64,000 bases of DNA from contig OX246738.1 in NCBI GenBank assembly GCA_945910005.1, forward strand, positions 27,319,303-27,383,302, read 5' to 3'. Origin of the DNA: Isoperla grammatica. Taxonomy: Eukaryota; Arthropoda; Insecta; Plecoptera; Perlodidae. Shown here in pieces: positions 23,690-38,100 of this stretch. Under the pieces are notes generated by a model, which was not told the DNA's origin, searched no databases, and saw only the letters and a list, made by a program, of their open reading frames with translations. The translations under genes and the position numbers were made by a program. Numbering within the stretch: position 1 is the first letter of the stretch; every line of letters starts with the position of its first letter.

Positions 23690-25622
23690 TTTGGGCCACT
23701 GTTTTATCGACACAAACGAGATGCACAGCATCACAGTTTCATCAACACCTTCATTTCCTCGACAGAGTTGGGAGTATTACCTACCCCGAAAACAGTTGCT
23801 GGCTCACACTGACTCAACCTGATTTTGCGTGATGATTTGGTAGGTTAGGTTAGATAGACATTAAATAAATACATTGAAAGCACTATTGATTTTTAGTGAT
23901 TGAGGTGTGTAGCCTACTCCGTAAATGTAACATGCATCGCGGGAAATGTGGTTGCGTCAGTGCACACCGGCAAATGTTTTCAGGATAGGTACTACTCCCA
24001 TCTCTGTCAATAGGCCTAGCGATAATCTACGTCATAGGTTTGTGGTTCACCAGAGAAGCGCTAGATCGCTCCACTAGCGCTCGCGTTGTCAGACGAGTGG
24101 GCGTGGGGTGGGGGTACAAACATTAGACAGTTCTCCCTTGCTAGAGAGTGTTGTTTTGGTTTGTTTGGGATGTTTTGCTCTTTTGATCGCGGTTAATACA
24201 TTGCAAATCTTCAAGATGCCTACAAAACATTGTAGTTACGGCATTTGTAACTCAGACTCAAGATATAAACACAAGGAATATATGAAAAACGTGTATTTCA
24301 TTCCGTTTCCAAAGCCCACTATCTGCATGAAGAAGTGTGCGACATGGGTTAAAGCTTGTTCCCGCGTTGGTTTTACCGTGGATAATATTAAAAGGAAATC
24401 ATCATTCATTTGAAGGTAGTATTAGTGACAGGGAAATTGTTATACAATCTAGTTTGTTAGGAGGCAACTTTGACGAGCCACTCGTTATATAAGATGCAGA
24501 CAGGATATCTGTTTTGTTACAATTATTTCAACAGTAGGCGTGTGGAACTAATGCACTGTCCTGATTTGTCTACTTTATTGTGTTACCATGTCATACATAC
24601 ATATAATAAATCAACTTTTGTCTTACGCAAACATGTTGTTGCTTACCACATCCCTGAAAGCCCTACCATTAATCACCAATAGGCTGGATTTCCAAGATGT
24701 TCCGAACATACTTTGCATAATATGCTGCTAGGCCTAAAGTTCAATGCTCACTTGTAAGCTACATTTCACAATTAACTCAATATCGGCATGGGTAGATCTG
24801 AAAGCATGTCAGAAAGGTACAAAACCTAAATTCCTAAACCTTACTCATTATATTTATCTAATGGGATAACGTAGGTAGGGGTTTACTTAACAATGCCGGA
24901 GTTATTGTACTTCGAGTAGAGAAAGCCGCCTTGGCAATCTCATCTCAAACAGCTCGGGCATTAAATAGTTGCGGTGAACATTACCAAGGGTTCTAATAAG
25001 AGATAAACAAAGTGTGTGGTCAACAACGATCCTTTCACCTGCAAGTTTGTCTCTTGTTCAAACAATAAAATCACACCATTTAACATTCATCACTAGCAGA
25101 TACACAGGCCGTAGGCCTACCTGATAAGTAGGCCTACGTTAAGTTCAAGCCATTTAGGAAAAATGATTTCACTGTGTAGAAAATACGTTTTGAAATTGTA
25201 ATAAAAATAGCTTATAAGCTATTTGTATAAGATCGGACTTTGTGCCTCCCCTACGCAGGTTACGGCATTCCAACCAGCGTTTTAATTGTACTTCGTGCAC
25301 TTGTGCAGGTCACTGTAAATTATTTTCGCGCCTGGCACATCATCTTCAGTTAATTCTATTTGAAGATTCGACATGATTTCAGTAAGTAAAGCTATAATAA
25401 ATAAATAAACAAACACGGTTCCCCATTGAAACACCGTGTGTCGACGAGCCCAGAACTAGATGTTTGTACCCCCCCCTCAAGCGGCGACTTCTTGAACTGT
25501 TTGGCGATCGTGCGACACCTAGCGGTAAACAGCGCACTGAGCTTGTGGCTAGACCTATGAAATGAAGGTGTCGATGAAACAGTGATGCAGTGCATCTCAT
25601 TCATGTCGATGAAACGAAAGCG
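23690..25622. mobile_element. THAP-containing DNA transposon relic bounded by inverted repeats
   Basis: 23700-23760 and the reverse complement of 25560-25620 align over about 58 bases (GAGATGCAC, GCATCAC, GTTTCATC and ACACCTTCATT in the same order). A THAP-domain fragment lies between them. THAP domains are found in P-element and ISL2EU-type transposases, so this is best read as a decayed transposon of about 2 kb. Exact termini and target duplication were not resolved. Confidence 0.45.
24216..24413 (+). pseudogene. THAP zinc-finger domain fragment, 65 residues
   Basis: Starts MPTKHCSYGICNSDSRY, giving the first zinc ligands of the C2CH THAP finger (C6 and C11). IPFPKP and the invariant tryptophan follow in CATWVKACSR. 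The second half of the finger (the C-x2-H pair) is missing: the frame stops after KRKSSFI, where members of this family have a CxxH motif. No downstream transposase catalytic region is recognisable. It is most likely a dead transposase N-terminus, not a host regulator. Confidence 0.6.
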
Positions 25623-25943
25623 ACTCGACCAAAAACAACCAGACAAGCACAAAATTGACAGTTTTAATTTTCGTCAATTGTCAGACATGGCAGTAATAAG
25701 TTAACTCGCAAAACTATTAACAATCCTTTAAATAAGATACGTCTACTACTTCGGGTACTAAAAAAAAATTTTTTTTAAGTACCTAAATAGCCCGATATTC
25801 GTTATTAAAAAAAGTAAAAAAAAACGGACTTTGGGTATGTACAAATACTGTACCTAAAACTATCCGAAATGTCAGGTACCCGCAGATCCATATTTCATGT
25901 ACATGTTTTTACAGCCGTTAGCCTGAATGGATGGATACGACCA

Positions 25944-26126
25944 TCAGCAGGTATTGCCATGTGAAGACTCCAATTTATTTAAGTTGTAAATAGGCATAAA
26001 TATAGGTTTCTGATGCAGGCATTTGTATTCATCTGTGCTGATATTGTTGTGCCAGTAGTCAAGAAGTTCATCGAGTGATTCACGATCCAATGATGGTGAC
26101 TCTCTAGCCATTCGAACTGCATCTCC
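25944..26126 (-). CDS. PMS1: PMS1 exon 10 (terminal)
   Basis: Begins after TTTCTAG (acceptor AG at 26128-26127) in phase 0 and encodes 60 residues from [13 protein letters not shown] through [10 protein letters not shown] to HGNTC and a TGA at 25946-25944. It matches the C-terminal end of PMS1, where a conserved C-x-H-x-(R/K)-P segment closes the MutL fold. Confidence 0.85.
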   Translation of the reverse strand, partial: GDAVRMARESPSLDRESLDELLDYWHNNISTDEYKCLHQKPIFMPIYNLNKLESSHGNTC

Positions 26127-29100
26127 CTAGAAACATGAATATACATAACAGAAGTAGAGTACTATGTGGTTCCTTGCTTACTTACATTCATACATTTTAA
26201 GACTTCCTAGATAATAAGGAAACCAATACTTTGAGATTGTGTTATTAAAGCTTTTACAAAAATCTTGCAAAGCAAAATTTGTGGTAAGCAAAAAATACAT
26301 AGCACTGTATTTGTTTATTTATGCAACTAGATTTAGTAGCATCAATTCAAGTTAAACCCATTCCATTGATCTATTAAAACAGTATGAGTGGTGTGGAGGC
26401 TGTAAGGATTACTGCAATCCAAACAAATCAAATTGAACTTCAAAAGAGGTGGTGATACTCTTCAGAAACAGTTCCAAAAAGCATTTGATGTAGTTGATGT
26501 AGTTTGTTTTTATAGGTCTACCTACATGGCACAGTGAATGAATGGCAAGGCTACCATCCAACTCCTACAACACAAAACAATCAGTATTTGTTTTTTAATT
26601 TTACATATAGTTAAGTTAAGTTGCAATTGGTTGACCTACTCTCTTAAATATTCCTTTCAATTTAATGTATACAACTCAGCAGAAAGAAAGTTATTCCGTA
26701 CCATTAAGTAATGTCGTATTTTGGGTGGTCTGCACTGGTTCAACGAGCAGTTGACTCCGTGTTTCTGAATCAATTGCAAAGTCTCCCTCAGCTCTGGAAC
26801 TCCGTAGAAGCGCACCGTACTTGCAATACCATTCAATAAGCATGTAGTGTTACTACCATCTGAAAACAGATATCCACTTTCAAGAGCACTCATCAAAAGT
26901 TTGAAATTGAGAACAAATTTTGCTTCTATTTATTCTAATTGTATAATATGGCGTTGTATAAAGCATTACATAATTAAATACACAAAAACTTAATAAAAAC
27001 TACAAAAAACAAATATAATGTCGGATGCACTTCAGTTTAATTAAACTAAATTATCTAAATAAAGGAGGAAGCTAAACTTAAACAAAAAATCCAGTAACAA
27101 ATTAAGTACCCAAACAATAATACAGACAAACATACTAAAAGTTTTTACAAACTGAAACCAGTCATGTACATAATTGACTAATTGTAATTGTATAGTACAA
27201 TGAAATAAATATTGCATTGCAAAATTCTTGGAACAGAAAATTAATGGGAAAGTATGCATATACTAAAGCGAAGTATAAATCTAATTGCGTTTTTCAATGG
27301 GTTGCACTGAGTGCATCTAGGGCAGGGTTAGGGTCGTCTCTTACCGTTTTTACGGATTTTATCCGTTTTAACGGATATTAGGGGTGCAAAACGGATTTGC
27401 GGATTTTTTAAACTTTTTTTAGCTTATTTACGGATATTTCAACTTTCAATTTTTTTTTTTTTTTTTTTCAACTTTCCTGATGTATTTCGTAAATTTGAAT
27501 TTGCGCGCGCTATTCGTTCCCGTTGTTTGCGTGATTCCCGCGAGATCGCGTCAAGTCGACAATGGCTGGGCTCATGAGTGTAGTGGGCGGAGCCTGCCGC
27601 TAGCGCCTAGCGGTTGTCAATACTGCCTGTAAGAAGATCGCGCCCAAGGTCGGTCGGCCGAAATCGATTACAGGCGCACAAACCAATTGAACGATGAGAG
27701 CCTTTTCATCGGAAACAAAACTAGAAACTTCCTCGAAAACAAAGTCATCACAAATGCCGAGAAGAAAGAGTTCTACGGAAACGTAAGGGATTTCTATGAG
27801 AGGGGGACTCAGGAGCTTTATCGTTTGTTGCCATACAAGGACAAAGTTCTAAAGAATATCTCAATACTGGATCCCTCTGAGAAATCTTCAGGCAACTGGG
27901 AGAAGATTCAACTCCTGACACAAAGATTTCCTAATGTGGTTAATGAAGAGGACATGGATAGCCTCAACTCAGAGTTTGTGGCCTATTCACTCTGGGATAT
28001 TCCACCAACAACACAGATTGCCATTACTGACGATATCGACCACTATTGGGCCAAGGTGTCAAAGACTGGAGAATTTCCAAATCTATGTAAACTTGCCAAA
28101 GCTATGTTGATACTTCCACACAGCAATGCCGAAGTGGAAAGGGTTTTTAGTAAACTTACATTGATAAAAACATCCCACCGTACCTTGTTGGGTGCACCAA
28201 TGCTAAATGCTCTTATGCACTGTTCAGCTCGGAAGAATGTTGTGGAATTCCAGCCGACTAACACAATGAGGGCAAGAGCAAAACATCTCAAGAAGTAGGC
28301 CGTAGTTTAGGAACATGTAAGTTAATAGGCCTAGGCCCATGCACCTATTTTACATTGAACTTAACATTGTTTGTACAGTATTGTCACACAGATGAAGGCT
28401 CAGATAAAGTGCAGATGATAAAACTTTCACTTTAAAAACACTTATTTTAAATATATGGCAAATTTTGGCATTACAGGATTTTCAAGGATTTGAATGTATT
28501 ATTTAAGGATTTTTAAGGATTTTTCATGTGCTCCAACAGGATTTTTATTTTTTCTTGGTGGTAACCCTGATCTAGGGTATTCTATTTTGTTGTTCTTGTT
28601 TGAGGCACAGTGCGGTCCAGTGCAGCCATTAGACAACACCATAAGTCAATGCTCAAATTCTGTTGAACTGAGAGGTTAATTTACTAACCAGTCAAACAAT
28701 GCTACCAAAATATGATCTAATATCAACATGCAAGCAGTTAAATTGTTATTAAGGCAGTAGGTTGTTAGTACAGTAAAACTTACTTATAACAAAAGACTTT
28801 ACATTACAACAATACAGTCTATATAACAAAATGTTTTTGAGGTCTCAGACGAAAAGAGTTTATTATAAAAGTACCATCCTTCTAAGAAATATTCTTTTTT
28901 AACAATGTAATATTCTGGTCGTTTAGAATTTGTTACAAAGAAGTTCCAATGTAGTATTAAATATTATAATATAATACAGTAGTCCCTCGTTAATTCAAAC
29001 TCGGTTAATTCAAAATTATGTATAATTCAAACTTTTGATGGAGTCCCAGCAGAAGATTTAGGTATGGTACTTAGGGCCGGTCTTACAATCTCCTAATAAG

Positions 29101-32100
29101 AAAATTATTTGTAGCAATAAAGCTATTTGGAGGATTTTAAGGGTTTTGATTGGTCGTCGCCATGGAGAAAACAATCTATTCCACGAATAAGTAGTTATTG
29201 GGTCATTGCAAGACTGGACCTTAGTGTTACAAGTTCTTTTAATTCAAAATTTTGTAATTCAAATTGGAGTTTTTAGAGTCCCTTGAAATTTGAATTAAAG
29301 GGGGATTACTGTAATATGATATATTGTAGTATTTTATACAATTACCTTCTCTTAATTCTATCTTGAACCCGTTCTTCACAATGGCATGGCTAGTGATAGT
29401 AACTGCATTTGTCATCCCATTGTATGATTTGTCCAGTGAAAGTAAAAGATCCCAGAGGTCAGGTTCCAAATCTCTAGAAACATTTCAAGATTATACATTA
29501 AAAATGTAACTATGTATTTTTAGCATACTCACTACGCTTTAGTTTCCTACAGGTTCCAAGCCAACACATTCAAGTCGGCCATGGAACTACTGTACTTAAA
29601 CACGAGAAATTACTTTTCGTCCATACTCATAAAACAATAATTTAATGTGTAGTTGTGTACAGTCCTTGTTTTTATCAGACACCACATACATTTTGTAATG
29701 TATGTTATTTATTTAATGGCTATCAAATTCAGTTACACAAGAGACAATAATACCATACAAAATTAGCATGACAAATTAAAATATGTAGCTTAATTGACAA
29801 GACAAGAGTAGGTACTAGTATCTCTTTGAACTTAAATAACTGTGTTGTTTAATTCAAATTGCAGAAAGTTTGGGTATATGTAGTGAATTTGTCTTTTAAT
29901 TCAAAATACCTATTGTATAATTCAAATTGGTGTTTGTAGGGTCCCTTTAAATTTGAATTCAAGGGGGACTACTGTACATAAGAATAAATAAAAGTAAACA
30001 ATACGAATTGGAAATACATATAGTAAATCAATAGAGAGGTATAGGGCAGGATTAAAATAATAGATAAAACGGAGTAAATATCATTACCCACAAAAAAGGT
30101 AACAAATCAAAGTAGAATACAAAAAATAATAGCAATAACTAATAGCGAGGTTAATGACAAGAGAAAAGTAGGGAAGTTAGAAGAAAAATACATAAAATAA
30201 AATAAAAGAAAAATATAAAAAAAGACAAAAAATGAAAAATATAGAAAAATATAAAAAAATAAATGAAAAGAAAAATATAGCCGATTTATAAAATGATCCT
30301 TCACTCAAATGAATACAAACTGTACATATCAGGATTGAAAAAATAAGAAAGTTCAACTGGATACTAATACGTACTATTGCCAAATTGGTCTTCTTGTCAT
30401 AGACATTTCTATAATGCATAATGATTAATGAATGATGTTATACTAAATTATCTACTTCACCTTTTCTCCAAAATGATGATCTTGTCCAGCGACTGAATAG
30501 GTACACTGTGATCTTTCATTAGTTTATGGAACAAGATTGTCTCTTGTAAGCCCCAATGACGCACCACACCAATCTCTGTGCCTTGTCTATACAGCCACGT
30601 GTTGCTTGGCTTCAACTGGCCAATAGGCTCAAACAAACATTCTTTCACACACTGGCGATGGCGAAGCTTTTCCTTTAAAGTGCTGAGCGATACATCTATT
30701 TCTTGCTTTTTCCTACCTGGTCTTATTGGAGCACACGTTTTTGTTTTGGCACTATGCGGAGTAATAGTGACAAAGTCATTTAGAAGTTTCTGAAAATTTC
30801 CGGTTTTTGTTTCATTTCCTTTTTTGATGGGTCCTTTAGTTGTAGGAAGTGTATTTGCTGTTCTAATATTATTTATTTTATTTCGTCTTTCTTTGTCAAC
30901 TTCTTTTGCCATTTCTTTATAGTGAATTTTCTGGTCCTCATTTAAAGATCTCCATCGTTCAACTATCATTCTAGCTACTGTTGTGAAAGGAATGCCAGGA
31001 TTTTCTGCCAAAACTAAAGAAAAACAAAATTTGGAACAATCTAATATAGATACAGTTTACAAATCAGTTATCATTATCAGATATGATAACTGTGCACAGT
31101 GCACACAGTCATCTATAATACTTAATCAAATGGTTGATTGCTTAAAACAACTGTTGGTACTCCAAAACATTTCCTACATAATTCAGCAATTGAGATTATC
31201 CCTGTATGTAGCCTATGCTTAATTATATCCACTGATAAAGACAAGTATGTATTCACTAATGCAGGGTTGCCACCAAGTCAATTTTTTTATCCTTGAAAGA
31301 AACTAAAAAAATCCTGAGAAATCCTTGAAAACAGTTATATTCAGCATTAGCATATTATAACTGCGACGGAATGTTACAAATTTTCAGGTTTCATGCCAAA
31401 ATATGTTATGCCAGCCTGATTTTCGAGAATCTAGTCAACATTACGTGCAGAAACGCACAAGAATCGGAATTTTCTTCGAATATATTTTAACGTTTTACTT
31501 TTACTCACCATAACTACCACTTGCGGGAAATGTTATGCAGTCACTTATGTTTATTTTTACTAGTACCTGATGTTCTTTTACTGTCTACATTGCTTTTTTG
31601 GCTGAATTTTTTAAAATGTATTAATTTAATGTATTTTTTAAAGACAGTAGAAAATCCTAAGATTTTGCCCAAAATCCTGTTATCCTTGAGACACTCTAAA
31701 AATCTTGAGAAAAGGATAAAATCCTTGAAAGTGGCAACCCTGCACTAATGTAGTATTTGTTGGTTTGTTAGTTATAAAGTGCACAGGCTGCAATGCAATG
31801 CAAGAATGATTGGTATGAAGAACACCATCTGTATTTTGTAGCTTGTCATAACAAGGTACACTTATTGCATTTGTTTTTAGGATTTATGTTTGTTTAACAA
31901 GTCTCCCATCCCAGTGAATTGCAAACTTGGCTCAGCTGAGTAACAATTTACTCGCCTTGGGCGACCGGGCGAGCGTTTAATTCGAGCCCTGCTAACAAGT
32001 AATTAATAATGAATAAGTAAATTAACATATAAGTGGATAAATATGGTTATTAAATACTTATTACATATTAATATGAAATAACCATATTTACTCGGTTGTG

Positions 32101-35100
32101 TGTTAATTTATTTGAGATACATTAAATAAGACACATTAAAGGGATAGTCGGGTGAAAAACTAAAGAACTACCATTTGTAGATGTCCACCTTTAAATATAA
32201 AAAACATGACTAAAAGATACCATACTTTAAAAGCAGGCGGTTAAAAAATTAAAGAAAACGCGATTTTTTGGTTTGGTGCTACCAAGTAGCACCGAGCAAC
32301 TTTTCTCATGGTAATTCCCATATAAAAAAAATGTTGCCTTGAGAAAGTAAAACCACCGCTAAAATAGGGCACTGATCAAACATCGATCAGGAGGTTTAAT
32401 GTGCATCGTTTCTTTACCGATAACATGCTTCTTAGTACGAACGTTTACTTCTACTACATACCCTGCAATTAATTTTTTTGTGACATGATGTGTAGAAAAG
32501 CTGCAATCTGTTTTGAGCGGGGCTGTCCGCAGTCGCCGAGCGTTTCGCGGAACGCTGGCTGGTCTCGTATAACACACGGGCTGGTCTCGTGTAACACAAT
32601 GAGTCCTCTGTCTATCGGGAAGGCGCCAGCGACCTCAGAACCGATACAGTTACACTACGCTTTAGAAGAAAAATGCAGCAAGAGCTGCCGAAGGGAATCT
32701 AGTAGAATAGCTAATTGTTCACTATTTTTTTTCTTGCATTGTAGCAACCTATATCAATTGTATTTTACACATAACTGAATGTCATGGACTAATGACTAAT
32801 TGGTGATTTTTTAGTTCTTCATCTGACTATCCCTTTAACTACACCCTATACTATACGTAATCTAATAATTAATATATAATTTGACTTACTTTGTGGTCGT
32901 ACCTCACGTGAAAACTTAGTGAGTGCGCTGTCTTCTTTCTGCCCCATCTGACTTGTGACACTCCTATCCCCCGAACTCTGTGGACTGTGCCTCTGAGCCG
33001 GAGCGCTCGGTAACAAGACGGTGGAACCTTGAAGAGTGCGACCGCCACCAGTTGTCAAGCAGCCTCTGCTCCACTTGTCCCTCGCTATGTCGAGAGGGTG
33101 TCGACTGCCGGCATCCTCAACCGAACACCACTTTTCACTTTCCTTTCCGTCCCCACTCCACAACTGTTTGCTTCCCGAAGATTCTCTACTGTCGTAACTT
33201 TGCTTCTTTAAATCATTCACATAAGTGCTTGGTACATTTAAATTGTTTGCTTCTTTTCCACACGACTCATTGTAGGGGAATATCATACCTTCATTTGTAG
33301 TTTCACTTTCAGCAGCATAGTTAAAAGTGCTCCACTTTTCAGTTGCTTTATCAATTTCCTCCCACTCCTTATCAGAAACACATGGCGTCAAAGGAACTGG
33401 AGCTTTGACCTCCGGTGTTACACGTAACTCGTGCAATTTGGAATGTGAAGAATCTATATTTCTGCACGTAGAGCTATCCTTTTCGGGGTGAAACTCATTG
33501 GTTATAGTGTCGATATTCGATGTGTTATAGCCTGTGTTCACATGGTGTTCTGTTAAATTGACAAACTCATCAACTACTGTGTCTGAATTTATCTGTTCAA
33601 TAAGCAAATCATTCATGTTAAATTCATCATTTTCCTCCAATACCGCTACTCTTGTAGTATCTGTTCTTATAACTTTACCTTCACCCAACAACTCACTTTT
33701 AAAACTGAATACATCTGGCTCATTTATGTCCCCAACAGATACATTTCCAACTTCTAAATTCATGTCAATGTGCGTGTTGCAATTATCCACTGGCATCTCA
33801 GATTCACAAGTTTCAGTATCAACAGTAGTAGGCCTATGACTAGAGGTGGTTTCTTGATGAAAATGCATTGAATCCTTCTCAATGCTGGACTCTGGAACAC
33901 TTTCTTCAATATGTATTTGATAGTTAATGCCATTAATTTTCTCTTGCACAAGAGCATCAGAAAAGTGTTCTACACCACTAACATCATCGGTTGAAGTGGG
34001 AGAATTAATTCGAGCCTTCTTTTGCTGCCGTTCTCCGGGACAAGAAGCAACTTCATCCCCCAATTTATGTTTACTAATTGTTTTTGCACCCTCTTCGAAA
34101 TTTCCCCCTCTATTTGATGTATTTTCATCAATTGTATCCAAAGTATAGTAAGCTGAAAGGAGTTTCTCTACATTGGCTAAAATTTTGTCCTAGAAAAAAA
34201 AAAAGGCAGTCAATACTATTTTTGTTTTATTCATTTCACTTAACAAAGGTAGGCTTACATTAGTTATTAATTAATCTCTTCAAAAAGTTAATATTACAAA
34301 ATGTTGTATCGTAGCAAGAAAAGTAGTCTGATAATTACATATTACTGCTGAGCTTCAAGTTAGTAGATTTATATTATATGTTATTGTCTCATTTTCTTGC
34401 ATGCGAAAACCAAAACCTGTCAAACATAGATCCATAAACTAAAGATTCTAACTCTTACATCAACACTTAGGTTGGAATTCATAGTCAGCCCCTACACCTA
34501 GGGGCACCCATTGTTGCTATGGATTTGTTTTGTTTATGGGAAATAACATGGAAACAACTGTTACCTTAGTAACAATGGGCGCCCCTAGGTGTAGGGGCCG
34601 ACTATGAATTCCAACCTTAGCCTATTCAAACATCAGCAACTGCTGTCCACTAAAACCACAATCTTTTCCCCATCAATACAACACTAACAACTACTAACAA
34701 TGCCGATGGCCAAATAGGCCAATTGCGGGCATATGAGAAGAAGAAAAGAAGAATTCCTCAAATGAAGCGTAACACACAAGAACATTAGCAAACGTATTCA
34801 TCCCCACCTTCACGTATTCCTTTTTGTTGCATGTCCATTGGATATTTATCAGGGGCGAAACATGGAAAACATCTAGAGCACACACGTAACGAGATTAATA
34901 AAACTTACTTCTTCCTTGAATAAGACACGTGACTTGTTAGGTTCCAGGTTAATGTCAAACTCGGAGGGGAGCGTCTCAATCGACAGGAGGCAATGGATGT
35001 ACCTGTGCGGTGCAAGCTGTCCCTCAAAGTACGAGCCAATCTGCTTCATGAGCATCTAAACCATAAAAATATCATATACTGTAATAGGATCACCTTCAAA

Positions 35101-38100
35101 ACATAGACAAGGCTTAGATTAAATAATAAATACATTCATACATTTGCATTCATTGTACACCCACTCAGTTACTACAGCCGTTTTTCATTGGGGGACATAA
35201 AATCGATTATGTATTATATTTATATTCATCGTCGATATGATGGTTCCAAAGTCAACGTTTACAAACACAACTACCATGCATACAGATTTAACCGATTTCC
35301 AGAGTCAAAATATTCCAGCCCACACTGGGAATCGAACCCTCGAAATCCTTACACATACTACATAATAGGAATAGCCTATTCCGATAGCGGTTTTTCAATT
35401 ACAGCTTAGTGAAGCAAATAAAGTTGGGCCAAAATATCAATTTTACAAATTGATATATTCAATATACAAGAAATGTTTTCACAGTTGATAAATTATGTTT
35501 AGTTTTAATTATCGATTTATTTTTAAAAATTGATAAATTTGATTTCAAAATAGCCTCTGGCTATTGCGCACACTAGCAGCATAGTGTCTCAGGATAATAT
35601 GGTGATAATTCAGGGTTTGCACAAGGGGAAGAGCTAGTGGATAAGAATACCTACTCAATTATGAATATGATCGGGGGGGGGGGGGGGGGGGGGGGGGCAT
35701 CTGTCACGAACTGAGCAACACGTACATGTGTAGTCAGCCAGCGAGATGAAGGTCAGAGGTTTGAGAAACCAATCACGTATTCGACCTTTTGTGTACCAAC
35801 AATAGGGCTGAATTGAAAGAGCCCACTTTGAGATACTGGGTCTGAGATTACGTCCATTAATAATAATATTAATAACACACACCAGGACTCATTAACCGGA
35901 AGATGATAATATAAGTAAAAAATTGTTCGGACAAACACGGTTAAAAACTTTTTCACGCACTACTGAGTGAGTAGTGCGTGAATGTTTTTAACCGTGTTTG
36001 TACAATTTTTTACTTATATTAATAATATTAATAATACCAACTGTAGCAGGCTAATAAATTATGTTGAAAAGAAATCTGGTTTCAAAAGTGTTGGCCTCTG
36101 ATCCTAGCCTCCTGATTGGTAAAAAAACTAGGGGAAAGGTGTAATAATAAAACACTGTCAAAAACAAACAAAAGTAGTACCGTAATTAATTAATTAATTA
36201 ATTAATTAATTAATGTAGGTACACATTAAATTGGAATACAATAATAGGCCTGCCAGTAATTGTTTCCCCTACCTTTTCCAATTTCTTGTTTCGTACAGGA
36301 CGCTTGTTGACAAATACCATAATACTGTCAACGTTTGCATGTGTCACTAAAGTTTCGCAGTCCTTCTTAGGAATAAGAATTTGGATATCAAGCTGGAAAA
36401 ATAAGCCTCATTAGGGTGGGTGTGGGTAAAAATGAGACACCGAAAACTTTTGCAAAAATGAGACAGTCTGATTTCTACCATAAAAAAAATTATTTTTCAA
36501 TATATGTTTTTAATTTCTGTTATAAGTATCCTTCTTCTTCATTATGCAACTGGTGTCAAGAGAAATAAAATTTAATTTAATTATTTTATATCTGTTCAAC
36601 TGGCACTACTGCTTTTTGGAGGGAAAATCTTTTGCTCATTGCCTTCAATCTTTTGTTGTCAATCCAAAACTACCCGTCACAATCTACACATTGCACCATC
36701 AATGCAAAGACAAAGGTGTGTTCTTGAATTTCCATTTTGAAAATTCTATAACATTCTTATAGTTTCGTGTAAAAAATCTAAATGCAGCGTGTGAGATGTT
36801 TAAATACCTTAATCGATACAAAATGGAACTATTTCCTTAAGCCGAGGAGTCGGATTAGGCAAATATAGGCCTACTGGATGATACCAATTTTTACAATAGA
36901 CTTAGCCTATAGTGCCTTCATCATGTAAAGATAGTTTACTTTCAGTTTTCATCACTTTAAGGCATGTACAATGATTCAACTAACATGTGATTGTAATGTC
37001 TCAATATTGTTGCGGCGTTCCTTAAGAATGTAGTAATTTGTGTAATAATGGTCCGAATAAAAATATTTTTTTACTTTTCTGTATGAAAATAAGCAAGCCC
37101 TGTCTCATTTTTGAACACATAACCCAATACCTCATCAACCCCATGATATATGCAGCTGTCTCACTTTTAGAAACACGTGTCTCATTTTTAGATTTTAGCT
37201 GTTAAAAAATGAGACGTGTTTTTTTCGAAATAACTCTTTAAGCGTAACTTTTTCTGGAAATTTTCACATTGCAATATGTTCTTCTTGCCCAAATACTTGT
37301 TTCATGTCCCATACATTTTTATGTAAAGTGAAAAGTGTAAGCGTAGGATGCAAAGATTGAAAAGTGTCTCATTTTTACCCACACCCACCCTAAGTTATAG
37401 AGCATTCAAAATATACTAGATGCATTTTTGCCACCAGAATGCATCTAGTCTATTTTGATTGCCAAATTACAAATCATTGACAGTAATTCACTCTTCAATA
37501 TCTACATACGTCTATACTGTACAGTATAATCTTTTACCGCAATGACAGATGAGCGGCTTGCTACCAACTACTACCAATTAATATATAACTAATACATTAA
37601 TTAATTAATTTAACTTAGCGCCTAAGTATTGATTACAATATTTATGGCAACTACATTGGATTCATTCCATTTCAATCAATCAATCAATCAAAATAGCTTT
37701 TATTCGTTACTCTGTTTACATTTAATTACAATATCGTATCATAAACAATAGCATAGTACTAGACACAGTCATATAACATTGTGAATCAACTGTAAATGAG
37801 CAAGCGAGTACCCACATGAGCATGGTGCTTGTGTGTGGGTGCAAATTACATTTCATTTTAATTATTGACGAGAGCCTTAGGCTTACCCAAACTCAAATTA
37901 CATTTGTCACTATCAGTGGTGTAGGTTGGAGCACAAATATGCTTAGAAATATATTGTGAAATTCTAACTAGTTCTCAGATGTGATGCATAGAGGCCTACA
38001 AGTCATGTAGGACTCACGTAATGCTGTTTCTCCACCATAATCGCACACGAATTTTTCAGCTAACTTTTATTAAATGTTTTTATATGATAAGACACTAGCC

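Noticed and set aside
32846..32889. Extension of PMS1 exon 6 past CAAA to [13 protein letters not shown].
   Set aside because: This reads through a strong GTAAGT donor; splicing there rebuilds the conserved RPQ-ILAENP junction with exon 7.
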